Shown one piece after another: positions 1 to 7,200 of a DNA stretch of 13,977 nucleotides. The stretch spans positions 1 through 13,977 of the forward strand of contig CAZZCN010000070.1 in the NCBI GenBank assembly GCA_964652975.1, read 5' to 3'. The notes beneath the pieces were generated by a model. The model had not been told where the DNA came from and searched no databases. It worked only from the letters and a program-made list of their open reading frames with translations. The DNA is from CAZZCN01 sp964652975 (GTDB taxonomy: Bacteria; Bacillota; Clostridia; Saccharofermentanales; UBA5734). Each line of letters opens with the position of its first letter. Within the stretch, counting starts at the first letter, position 1. The position numbers were made by a program, and so were the translations under genes.

Positions 1-250
1 TGACGAAGAGAGTAAATGATATTTTTTTCCACAGAGAGTGTGCTGTTGCAAGCTGAAAGCAGTCATGTAAAGAAGATCATCGAAGTTCACTTCCGAGCAG
101 CAAGTCCGAAAAAGCCGGTGTTTTAGTAGGATTTGACGGGTTGTTCCGTTACAGACAGCTTTGAGCGCTGCTTTTTATGGCAGAAGCCGGGTGGTACCGC
201 GGTAGGTTATGCCTTTCGTCCCGTTTTTACGGACGGAGGTATTTTTTTAT
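1..250 (+). promoter_or_regulatory. T-box riboswitch leader, tRNA-Phe specific
   Basis: This transcribed leader senses uncharged tRNA-Phe and controls pheST by transcription antitermination. The base of Stem I pairs GAAG (5-8) with CTTC (90-93). An AGTA motif follows at 11-14, and TTC (86-88), followed by A, is the specifier codon for Phe. A CCGTTA block (146-151) and a small stem CTGC/GCAG (168-171/180-183) precede the T-box core GGGTGGTACCGCGG (189-202). In the antiterminator, 188-191 pairs with 220-223 and 199-206 pairs with 212-219, leaving the 7-base bulge TGGTACC (192-198). TGGT in that bulge can pair with the ACCA end of uncharged tRNA-Phe. The strand 212-223 is shared with the terminator, so the two folds exclude each other. 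The promoter must lie before the window, and the first bases of the leader may be cut off. Confidence 0.95.
212..248 (+). terminator. T-box-controlled intrinsic terminator
   Basis: CCTTTCGTCC (212-221) pairs with GGACGGAGG (231-239) with one bulged T, and a seven-T run follows at 242-248. The 5' strand is the same segment used by the antiterminator, so this hairpin forms only when uncharged tRNA-Phe is absent. Termination here would stop transcription before pheS. Confidence 0.9.
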
Positions 251-265
251 TTATGGAGGATACAA

Positions 266-1330
266 ATGGATAATCAAAATGCAAATGAAAAGGTGGACGA
301 GATGGAGAATTTAAAGAACACGCTTATCAAAATCTCCGAAAATTTCCACGAGGACCTGTCAACTGTCAAAAGCATACAGGAAATTGAGGCCCTGAAAGTG
401 AAATATCTTGGCAAAAAAGGTGAATTGACATCAGTCTTAAGAGGTATGGGCGGTCTTACTCCAGAGCAAAGACCATTGATTGGACAATTAGCCAATCAGG
501 TCAGGGAAAGCATCCAGGAGGAAATTGACAGGGAAGAGAGTGTGCTTTCGGATAAAGAAAAGAACGAGAGACTGCAAAATGAAAGTATTGATATCACAAT
601 ACCGGGTGTTGGGACTGTATTGGGAAGCAAGCACCCAATCACTCAGGTAATTGACGAGATAAACGAAATATTTTTAGGACTGGGTTTTACGATCGAGGAC
701 GGCCCTGAGATTGAATATGACAGATATAATTTTGAATTGCTCAACATACCTGTCGGGCACCCTGCGAGAGACACCCAGGATACTTTTTATATAACAGAAA
801 ATATATTATTGAGAACACAGACCTCTCCGGTTCAGATCAGGGTAATGGAAAAGTCAAAGCCTCCAATTAAAGTTATCTGCCCGGGTAAGGTCTACCGTTC
901 GGATGCTATTGACGCCACTCATTCACCGATTTTCCATCAGATAGAGGGACTGGTTGTAGACAAAAATGTAACTATGGGTGATTTGATAGGATGTCTTAAG
1001 CTTTTTGCCAAAAGGCTGTTCGGCGAAGATACAGAAATCCGCCTTAGACCGCATCATTTCCCGTTTACAGAACCCAGCTGCGAAGTTGACGTAACCTGTT
1101 GGAATTGCAAGGGGAAAGGCTGCAGAACATGTAAAAATGAAGGATTTGTAGAAGTGCTTGGCGCCGGAATGGTGCATACAAAGGTATTAAAAAACTGTAA
1201 CATCGACCCCGAAATATACAGCGGATTTGCTTTTGGCATAGGAGTTGAAAGAACCGCAATGGCCAGGTTCGGTATAGACGATATAAGGAACCTATATGAG
1301 AATGACATCAGGTTTTTGAAACAGTTCTAA
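266..1330 (+). CDS. pheS: phenylalanine--tRNA ligase alpha subunit
   Basis: Catalytic subunit of the cytoplasmic alpha2beta2 enzyme that attaches phenylalanine to tRNA-Phe. I chose ATG 266 (354 aa) because GGAGGA (255-260) lies five bases upstream. An in-frame ATG at 209 lies inside the terminator hairpin and is rejected. Residues ~15-95 form the N-terminal coiled coil that contacts tRNA. Class II motif 2 is at 207-228 (GKVYRSD to HQIEG) and motif 3 at 320-329 (GFAFGIGVER). A CxxC-x4-CxxC cluster sits at 278-289, as is usual in Firmicutes PheS. The C-terminus ends in the usual FLKQF. Length is close to the family norm of about 340, with a slightly long N-terminus. It is followed by pheT and regulated by the T-box. 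A degenerate copy of its 3' end lies directly downstream. Confidence 0.98.
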   Translation: MDNQNANEKVDEMENLKNTLIKISENFHEDLSTVKSIQEIEALKVKYLGKKGELTSVLRGMGGLTPEQRPLIGQLANQVRESIQEEIDREESVLSDKEKNERLQNESIDITIPGVGTVLGSKHPITQVIDEINEIFLGLGFTIEDGPEIEYDRYNFELLNIPVGHPARDTQDTFYITENILLRTQTSPVQIRVMEKSKPPIKVICPGKVYRSDAIDATHSPIFHQIEGLVVDKNVTMGDLIGCLKLFAKRLFGEDTEIRLRPHHFPFTEPSCEVDVTCWNCKGKGCRTCKNEGFVEVLGAGMVHTKVLKNCNIDPEIYSGFAFGIGVERTAMARFGIDDIRNLYENDIRFLKQF

Positions 1331-1396
1331 TAATTAATAACGACATGTGGAACCTGTATGAAAATGACATCAGGTATTAAAACAGTTCTGATAATT
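1277..1396 (+). repeat. direct duplication of the pheS 3' end
   Basis: The last coding bases of pheS and its stop (1277-1335) recur at 1339-1396. Aligned by eye the copies differ at about ten positions, including a one-base deletion in copy 2, so identity is roughly 83%. Shared blocks include GGAACCT, AATGACATCAGG, ACAGTTCT and ATAATT. Copy 1 encodes DDIRNLYENDIRFLKQF. Copy 2, read in the matching frame, gives NDMWNLYENDIRY and then a stop. Two differences are synonymous (CTA/CTG, GAG/GAA), so copy 2 may derive from a once-coding pheS tail. Copy 2 lies in the non-coding gap before pheT. Confidence 0.85.
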
Positions 1397-1410
1397 GAAA
1401 GGAGTTAGTC

Positions 1411-3849
1411 ATGAAAGCACCTATTAAATGGTTGAATAATTTTACACCAATAGAAAATATAGATACAGCCCAGATTTCCCATGAAGTGACAATGACCGGA
1501 TCGAAGGTTGAGGGGGTTCTGGTAACCGGACAGGACATTAAAAATGTTGTAGTCGGACAAATTACAGATATTTCAAAACACCCAAACGCAGACAAGCTTT
1601 CGATTTGCAAGGTAAATATTTCAACAGCACCATCTCAGCTGGACAAATCAATTCAAATAGTTACGGGTGCAACAAATGTCAAAATCGGCGACAAGGTTCC
1701 TGTTGCTTTGGATGGCGCAGAATTAGCGGGTGGAGTTAAAATCAAGACAGGAGAACTACGAGGTGTTTCTTCAGAAGGTATGTTATGCTCGGTAAATGAA
1801 CTCGGATTCACTAAAGATGATTTTAACGGAGCTGCCGAAGATGGTATTTTCATACTTTCACAAGACGCCTCAATCGGTGTTGATATTGTAAAATTCCTAG
1901 GTCTGGGTCAGACAATCATCGATTTTGAAATTACTTCCAACCGCCCTGACTGTCTATCAATAGAGGGACTGGCAAGAGAAATAGCCATAACAATGAATCT
2001 TCCTTTCAAGCCTTTAGTTCCGCATGTGAAGACGAACAGTAATTTTTCACTAAAGAATATGATTGATGTTGAAATCACCGCTCCTGACCTTTGTAGAAGA
2101 TATATGGCGCGTGTTATCAGAAATGTCAAGATAGGCAGCTCGCCTGACTGGATGGTGGCTAATCTTCGAGCAGCAAATGTCAGATCCATCAACAATATTG
2201 TAGATATCACTAACTATGTAATGCTTGAACTTGGACAGCCTATGCATGCATTTGATTACGATCTCCTTGAGGACAAGAAAATAATTGTGCGCAGGGCAAT
2301 AGACGGTGAAGTTTTAACAACGCTGGATGAGACGAAGAAAATTCTCGACAATACAATGCTTGTTATAGCTGATCGCCAAAAGGCTGTCGGTCTTGCCGGA
2401 ATCATGGGCGGCGAAAATTCGCAGATTACAGCAGACACGAGAACAATTGTCTTTGAATCAGCAAATTTTGAGGGAATAAATACAAGGCTTACAGCTAAGA
2501 AACTAGGGATGCGTACCGAATCATCTTCGCGTTTTGAGAAGGGGCTTGATCCCGAAAATGCCAAACGAGCCATTGACAGGGCTTGTGAGCTGGTTCAATT
2601 GCTTGGCTGCGGAGAAGTCAGTGATGATGAAATTGATATTTATCCGACAAAGCTTACTTCGCCACGAATAGAATTCAGACCATCCAGGATTAACTCCTTT
2701 CTTGGCACTGAGATATCAGAGGATATCATGCTTGATATTCTGTCTAAAATCGGATGTGACGTAATTATTGATAATAACATTAAATATATTCAGCCTCCGA
2801 GTTTCAGAGCAGATCTTGAAGACGAAGTCGACCTGTCTGAGGAAATAGCCCGTTTCTACGGTTATAACAATATCACTCCGACACTTCTGTCCGGCAAATC
2901 CACAACACTTGGAGGTCTTAGCAAAACACAGAAGCAAAAAGAGCTTATATCGTCAGTAATGAGATCTAGCGGATATTACGAGGCCTGCACATATTCGTTT
3001 ATAAGCCCAAAGGCATTTGACAGGATATGTCTTTCTAATGATGATGTTTTAAGAAATGCTGTAGTTGTTTCCAATCCATTGGGAGAAGATTTTTCGCTCA
3101 TGAGAACAACAATGCTTCCAAGTCTGCTTGATATAGCCTCTCTGAATAAGAAAAGAGGCGTCAACGATTTTAAAATATTCGAGCTGGCAAGAATTTATTC
3201 TCCTAACACGATCAATTCTGACGAGCTGCCCATTGAGACTGAAATTTTAGGTGCGGTGCTTTGCTGCACAAACGACGATGACAAATCCACAGACTCGTTC
3301 TTTGCTGCCAAAGGCTCGGTTGAAGAGCTGCTAAGACAGTTAGGGTTTTCCAATGTCACATTCACATCATGCAAAGACAACCCTAGCTTTCATCCGGGCA
3401 AAACAGCAAAAGTTTATAATGGCGATATTGAAATAGGGATTATCGGATGTATTCATCCAGATGTGGCCAAGATCAACGAAGCGCCGTTAAACACAGTTGT
3501 TATAATGCTTGATGCAGGAGTGTTGACAAAATCAACAGTTAGAGTAAAAAAATACAAACAGTTGCCAAAATTCCCTTCAATAACAAGAGACTTGTCTATA
3601 ATAGCGGACAAAAATATTTTTTCATCGGCAATAAATGAAGTGATTGAAAAATTTGCAGGACAGTATCTGGAATCTATTAAACTTTTTGATGTCTATACAG
3701 GAAAACAGATCGACCAGAACAAGAAATCCATTTCCTACCAGCTTGTTTTCAGATCGAACAGCGGTACTTTAACTGATGATATAATCAACCCCGAAATAGA
3801 AAAGATAATTCGGGCACTAAGCAGTGAACTGTCTGCTACTCTAAGATAA
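1411..3849 (+). CDS. pheT: phenylalanine--tRNA ligase beta subunit
   Basis: The 812-residue beta subunit of phenylalanyl-tRNA synthetase. It binds tRNA-Phe and carries the editing site that hydrolyses mischarged Tyr-tRNA-Phe. Visible domains are an EMAP-like tRNA-binding OB fold at ~40-155 with HPNADKL (57-63), the B3/B4 editing region at ~210-390, B5 at ~410-480, a catalytic-like core, and the C-terminal ferredoxin-fold anticodon-binding domain at ~713-812, which opens with PKFPSITRDLS. Length is typical of bacterial PheT (about 790-810). ATG 1411 follows AAAGGAG (1398-1404) at normal spacing. It is co-transcribed with pheS under T-box control; 80 bases separate the genes, partly filled by the pheS tail copy. 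Confidence 0.98.
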   Translation: MKAPIKWLNNFTPIENIDTAQISHEVTMTGSKVEGVLVTGQDIKNVVVGQITDISKHPNADKLSICKVNISTAPSQLDKSIQIVTGATNVKIGDKVPVALDGAELAGGVKIKTGELRGVSSEGMLCSVNELGFTKDDFNGAAEDGIFILSQDASIGVDIVKFLGLGQTIIDFEITSNRPDCLSIEGLAREIAITMNLPFKPLVPHVKTNSNFSLKNMIDVEITAPDLCRRYMARVIRNVKIGSSPDWMVANLRAANVRSINNIVDITNYVMLELGQPMHAFDYDLLEDKKIIVRRAIDGEVLTTLDETKKILDNTMLVIADRQKAVGLAGIMGGENSQITADTRTIVFESANFEGINTRLTAKKLGMRTESSSRFEKGLDPENAKRAIDRACELVQLLGCGEVSDDEIDIYPTKLTSPRIEFRPSRINSFLGTEISEDIMLDILSKIGCDVIIDNNIKYIQPPSFRADLEDEVDLSEEIARFYGYNNITPTLLSGKSTTLGGLSKTQKQKELISSVMRSSGYYEACTYSFISPKAFDRICLSNDDVLRNAVVVSNPLGEDFSLMRTTMLPSLLDIASLNKKRGVNDFKIFELARIYSPNTINSDELPIETEILGAVLCCTNDDDKSTDSFFAAKGSVEELLRQLGFSNVTFTSCKDNPSFHPGKTAKVYNGDIEIGIIGCIHPDVAKINEAPLNTVVIMLDAGVLTKSTVRVKKYKQLPKFPSITRDLSIIADKNIFSSAINEVIEKFAGQYLESIKLFDVYTGKQIDQNKKSISYQLVFRSNSGTLTDDIINPEIEKIIRALSSELSATLR

Positions 3850-3866
3850 AAGAAAATGTTTGTTAA

Positions 3867-3896
3867 TGTCTGAAATTGTCTAAAATTGTATATAAA
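3867..3896 (+). repeat. ten-base tandem repeat, three units
   Basis: TGTCTGAAAT (3867-3876) is followed by TGTCTAAAAT (3877-3886) and a weaker third unit TGTATATAAA (3887-3896). The array lies between the pheT stop and its terminator. The 10-base period is near one helical turn, but AT-rich sequence makes short arrays like this fairly likely by chance. Confidence 0.5.
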
Positions 3897-3911
3897 TAAC
3901 AGGTTTATTTT

Positions 3912-3953
3912 ACCCTTGCACTTGATATTATTGTATCAGTAGCAAGGGTTTTT
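3912..3953 (+). terminator. intrinsic terminator of pheST
   Basis: ACCCTTGC (3912-3919) pairs perfectly with GCAAGGGT (3942-3949). An inner stem TGATA/TATCA (3923-3927/3934-3938) extends the hairpin, with a six-base loop and small internal loop. Five T residues (3949-3953) follow. It lies about 60 bases after the pheT stop and separates pheST from the pseudopilin genes. Confidence 0.9.
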
Positions 3954-4059
3954 AAATTGCAAAGTACACTACAGGGATTTATTCACCAGGTAGCATTTTA
4001 CTGTGTGTAGTATATAAAAATACATTATCGCGTAAAGCAGGAAGAGAGGCGAATTTAAT

Positions 4060-4389
4060 ATGGCATTTACTCTGGAAGCTGTAATTGTAATACCTGTTAC
4101 TGCTGCGATAACATTAGGGATAATTAATACAACAGCACATTTCTATAAGCAAATTGAGATTGATTCAGCATTGGAGTCTGTTACAACATATTATTCCGTA
4201 CAAAATCGCGAAATCTGGTCAACTAAAGTGGAAGACTGCAGAAGTGGAGATACATGGTCTAAATCAACTGCTGTCAATCCGGTTAAAATCAAACAGACAA
4301 TAGAACTGGTAATTGATACAACCAGTCTCATTGGTGATGGTATACCTATTCTAAAGGATATCAAGGAGGCGTTTATTAATGAAAATTAG
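4060..4389 (+). CDS. TadE-like pseudopilin, leaderless
   Basis: A 109-residue small membrane-anchored protein. Its start, AFTLEAVIVIP, matches the mature N-terminus of TadE-type pseudopilins (small residue at +1, Glu at +5, then one membrane helix to about residue 23). A short polar domain follows. The usual basic leader and Gly at -1 are missing because Met sits at the -1 position. Upstream in frame, the codons read SRKRGEFN after a TAA at 4033, with no start codon, so ATG 4060 is the only standard start. The SD-like AGGAAGAGAGG lies at 4039-4049. Its 3' end contains the SD AAGGAGG (4363-4369) of the next gene and overlaps it by 11 bases, which implies coupled translation. Role as a minor pilin or envelope protein is inferred from the N-terminus and neighbours. 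Confidence 0.7.
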   Translation: MAFTLEAVIVIPVTAAITLGIINTTAHFYKQIEIDSALESVTTYYSVQNREIWSTKVEDCRSGDTWSKSTAVNPVKIKQTIELVIDTTSLIGDGIPILKDIKEAFINEN

Positions 4390-5767
4390 AAGCCAAAGAG
4401 GCTCGTTTTCGAGTTTTATTGCTATAATAATAACTAGTGTGATTGTACTTATGAACATACTGTTGAATGCTTCAATCATCAGGTCGGGGGAGACACTTGT
4501 CACTTCAGTATTAGTATCACAGCAGGATTTGATTTTATCGGAATATTCAGAAATTCTTTATGACAGATATGGGTTGTTTGCAACCGGAATCTCATCGAAT
4601 TATAAGGATTCATTCTATAAATCCGTTCAAGGGATCCGGAACGTTTCTGAGTACAACGCGATTGGTATCAAGGAGCTTAAAGGCAAAGTTTTGAGTGATT
4701 CAATTATTGAATTTTCCAAACAAAGATTTCCTGTCTTTTTTGCAAGTGAATTGCTTAACAGGTTTACAAAAATAAGAGGTGTTGTTAAATCACAAAGTGC
4801 AATTACGTCTATACCTTCGGCCAACCCGGAATTTGAAAATCCAAATGAAAATCCGCCAATCAATTATTTTGACATAATTAAAAATCTGATTAAGTTAAAA
4901 GATAGATGTTTTCCCAAAGCCACCGAAAATGACGGAGTATCACAGACAACCATTGAAGAATTGGAGCTCTTGCTGACCGGAGAGGATGCCGGGTATTTAT
5001 ATGAGCCGACATATATCAAGGATATAAAGTCATCGCTTACTATCACAGAAAAGTCAATGAGCGGTATTTCATCATTTATAGAGAACCTGTATCAAATTGA
5101 CACGCCCGATTGGTATGACAGGATCGCACTTGAATACTATATATCAGGTATGTTTTCCTGTAAGACCAACTTTCATGTGGTTGATGGGGTAAGAAATGAA
5201 AATAAAGACCTAAAAAACAGAAATCAAGAAAATCTGTGTAAAACAGACAATATGGAAATAGAGAAAATAATATTCGGATCGGATGATCCTAAGAAAAATG
5301 AATCCCTGACAAGAATATCAATTCAAGCATTACGAATGCTTATTCATATCATTACAAACTTTACCGACAGCACCAAACTGTCAGAAATTAAAGCTACATC
5401 AGCCTCTCTCTGTGCAACATTGGCACTGGCTTCAGGTGGTACTGTTATTATTGATCCAGCTTTAATGGAGGTTGTTATTATTATTTTGAAGTCAGCATCA
5501 TCTGCTATTAGTGATTATGAGAAACTGGTAAAAGGTGAGGGGGTTAATATTATACCGGTAAAATGCTCTTATAATCTCGAAACCTACTATAAGGATTATT
5601 TACAGGCATTGCTTCTTGTTGTTCCACTAGATGTCAAACTAAAACGAGTAGAGGCGATTATCAAATCCAACACCTACCTGACAGGTTCTTCATTGTTTGC
5701 CGGGGTTAAGGTGTCGTGTAATTTCAGAAATACAGTATATGAATTAGATGGTTTCTATTATGACTGA
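4379..5767 (+). CDS. DUF5702-like envelope protein with pilin-like N-terminus
   Basis: A 462-residue protein that I relate to the DUF5702 group often found beside TadE-like genes in Clostridia; the function of that group is unknown. It starts with MKIRSQRGSFSSF and one membrane helix (about 9-33), resembling a prepilin leader with a possible cut after Gly8, but it lacks Glu at +5. Next comes the segment SEYSEILYDRYGLFA (about 56-70), which I recall as typical of this group. A long polar region follows, then a hydrophobic stretch at ~338-372 and a YYKDYLQALLLVVP segment with KLKRVEAIIKSN near the end. Most of it should lie outside the membrane. It overlaps its neighbours by 11 bases upstream and up to 20 downstream, so the three genes probably form one translational unit. 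Confidence 0.6.
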   Translation: MKIRSQRGSFSSFIAIIITSVIVLMNILLNASIIRSGETLVTSVLVSQQDLILSEYSEILYDRYGLFATGISSNYKDSFYKSVQGIRNVSEYNAIGIKELKGKVLSDSIIEFSKQRFPVFFASELLNRFTKIRGVVKSQSAITSIPSANPEFENPNENPPINYFDIIKNLIKLKDRCFPKATENDGVSQTTIEELELLLTGEDAGYLYEPTYIKDIKSSLTITEKSMSGISSFIENLYQIDTPDWYDRIALEYYISGMFSCKTNFHVVDGVRNENKDLKNRNQENLCKTDNMEIEKIIFGSDDPKKNESLTRISIQALRMLIHIITNFTDSTKLSEIKATSASLCATLALASGGTVIIDPALMEVVIIILKSASSAISDYEKLVKGEGVNIIPVKCSYNLETYYKDYLQALLLVVPLDVKLKRVEAIIKSNTYLTGSSLFAGVKVSCNFRNTVYELDGFYYD

Positions 5768-6704
5768 TATGATTAATAAAAGAAAAGGTTCATTCACATT
5801 AGAAATCGCACTTATCATGCCGGTTGTTTTTGTATTGCTTTTTTGTTTTATATGGCAGATGTCGGCAGTAAGGACAGAAATGTTTTTTAAAAGCATTTTG
5901 ATAAAAGAGACCGAAAAATCGTCACTTATTGGAATATTATATGAATATTCGGATACGATTTACAGTAACATGGCAAATGACAAATCGGTAAATACAACAA
6001 AAGGCAACTCTGATAGCCAGATTTCCGAATTTTTGTTTGATTCCACTTACGAGCTTGTTTTTAAAGCACAATTTGAAGAACATTATAAAATTCTCATGTC
6101 AAATAATAAATCATTTAAATCATTGCTAATCGATAATAAAATATACTTCGAAAGAGAGGTATATGGCAGGCAGGTGTTTTTAACATCCAGATATAAAATA
6201 TATACACCATATAAAGTCATAGCAAAAACTTTCACAATCCCATTACGACTATGGAGTAACGGAGATAACAGCAACACAACAAAAAGCGCTGATGAAACGA
6301 ACATCTGGAAACAGGGCAATTTTCAGAGAGGTGAAATACTAAGGAGAAGATTCGGCGGAAACATGCCGTTTGGTTTCCCTGTGCTATCAGGATTTCAGAA
6401 CAATTGTGCACTGGTAATTAAAAGCATGGACCTGACAAAGCCCACATGGAAACTGCCGGAAATAGTACAAGAAAAGATGGAATCCGAGCTGCATCTCCTT
6501 GCAAACTATAGCGGCTGCTTATTTCCATGGGGTAAAGACGGTATTTCAATAAGGCCGGAAGATATCCACAGCAGATATATAAAATTCATTTTTCCTGAAA
6601 ACATAGATTTAAAAGTTTATGATGATGTATTTACGGATGTAAGGAACCAAGGATTACTTAATAATATCCAGGTTGAGTATATATTTTTCCAAAAAAGTGA
6701 TTGA
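5748..6704 (+). CDS. TadE-like pseudopilin, long form
   Basis: A 318-residue protein with a clear pseudopilin N-terminus: a basic leader NKRKG, then SFTLEIALIMP with Glu at +5, and a single membrane helix of about 22 residues. The remaining ~280 residues are polar and should lie outside the cell membrane; I recognise no domain in them. The start is uncertain. ATG 5748, 5760 and 5769 are all in frame, none has a strong ribosome binding site, and 5760 overlaps the previous stop (ATGACTGA), which suits re-initiation. The last gene of the three-gene set. No clear intrinsic terminator follows; a weak AGT/ACT stem before a T-run at 6710-6717 is the only candidate. Confidence 0.65.
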   Translation: MVSIMTDMINKRKGSFTLEIALIMPVVFVLLFCFIWQMSAVRTEMFFKSILIKETEKSSLIGILYEYSDTIYSNMANDKSVNTTKGNSDSQISEFLFDSTYELVFKAQFEEHYKILMSNNKSFKSLLIDNKIYFEREVYGRQVFLTSRYKIYTPYKVIAKTFTIPLRLWSNGDNSNTTKSADETNIWKQGNFQRGEILRRRFGGNMPFGFPVLSGFQNNCALVIKSMDLTKPTWKLPEIVQEKMESELHLLANYSGCLFPWGKDGISIRPEDIHSRYIKFIFPENIDLKVYDDVFTDVRNQGLLNNIQVEYIFFQKSD

Positions 6705-6798
6705 TACTGTTTTTTTTGTTTGAAATAAGGTAAAATGTACGTTGTGTAAACTTTTAACTAATCCTTTGAATTAACTCAGGTTCTGAAAGGGAAATTTT

Positions 6799-7089
6799 AT
6801 GAATGACAAACTAAAGGATTCGATTATGGATGTATTTTTTCAAGCTGTATTGAACCTTAAAACTACAGAAGAGTGTTATTCATTTTTTGAAGATGTATGC
6901 ACCATTTCTGAATTAAAGTCAATGTCACAGAGATTTCAAGTTGCAATAATGCTTGACAGCGGCAAAACCTACTCAGAGATATGCGACAAGACAAAAGTCA
7001 GCACAGCAACAATCAGCCGTGTCAACAGAGCGTTGGAATATGGGGCGGATGGCTACAAAACCGCACTGAAAAGACTTAAAGTAGATTAA
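6799..7089 (+). CDS. yerC: YerC/YecD-family TrpR-like regulator
   Basis: A 96-residue DNA-binding protein of the TrpR-related YerC/YecD family. The first half (VFFQAVLNLKTTEECYSFFED) and the region SELKSMSQRFQVAIMLDSG are family-typical. The helix-turn-helix spans ~56-85: KTYSEICDKTKVSTATISRVNRAL, where TATISRVNR should be the recognition helix. Length matches the family norm of about 95-100. ATG 6799 follows GAAAGGGA (6785-6792). Targets of the family are poorly known. Here the gene stands alone, 109 bases before secA, and a perfect palindrome starts three bases after its stop, which could be its own operator (inference). Confidence 0.9.
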   Translation: MNDKLKDSIMDVFFQAVLNLKTTEECYSFFEDVCTISELKSMSQRFQVAIMLDSGKTYSEICDKTKVSTATISRVNRALEYGADGYKTALKRLKVD

Positions 7090-7091
7090 AG

Positions 7092-7108
7092 TCATTTGAT
7101 ACAAATGA
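7092..7108. promoter_or_regulatory. operator-like perfect palindrome
   Basis: TCATTTG, spacer ATA, CAAATGA: a perfect 7-bp inverted repeat starting three bases after the yerC stop. Size and form fit a site for a dimeric helix-turn-helix protein. The 11-mer GATACAAATGA within it recurs at 7178-7188. Confidence 0.5.
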
Positions 7109-7169
7109 TCTTGCAATATTAAATTATAAAAGTGCAAGACAAGGCAATGTAAAATAAGATTCAATAAAA

Positions 7170-7175
7170 TATAAT
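7170..7175 (+). promoter_or_regulatory. secA: candidate secA promoter -10 box
   Basis: TATAAT, a perfect -10 hexamer, 25 bases before the secA ATG. The -35 at optimal spacing (ATGTAA, 7147-7152) is weak, and the region is AT-rich. Transcription would start near 7182, just before the AAGGGG ribosome binding site (7188-7193). Confidence 0.35.
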
Positions 7176-7188
7176 TCGATACAAATGA
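7172..7188. promoter_or_regulatory. degenerate second operator-like site
   Basis: TAATTCG, spacer ATA, CAAATGA. The right half and spacer equal those of the palindrome at 7092-7108, and the left half matches at five of seven positions. It overlaps the TATAAT and the expected secA transcription start. The centres of the two sites are 80 bp apart. Confidence 0.4.
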
Positions 7189-7200
7189 AGGGGACAATAC

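Noticed and set aside
209..265. In-frame ATG at 209 as the pheS start
   Set aside because: It lies in the T-box antiterminator/terminator hairpin, has no ribosome binding site, and would add 19 residues not typical of PheS. GGAGGA before ATG 266 decides the start.
6701..6736. yerC promoter TTGATA ... TAAAAT
   Set aside because: The spacing is 24 bases, far from 17, and no better -35 pairs with the TAAAAT.
7110..7138. CTTGCA/TGCAAG hairpin after yerC as a terminator
   Set aside because: Only six base pairs with a 17-base loop and no T-run after it.
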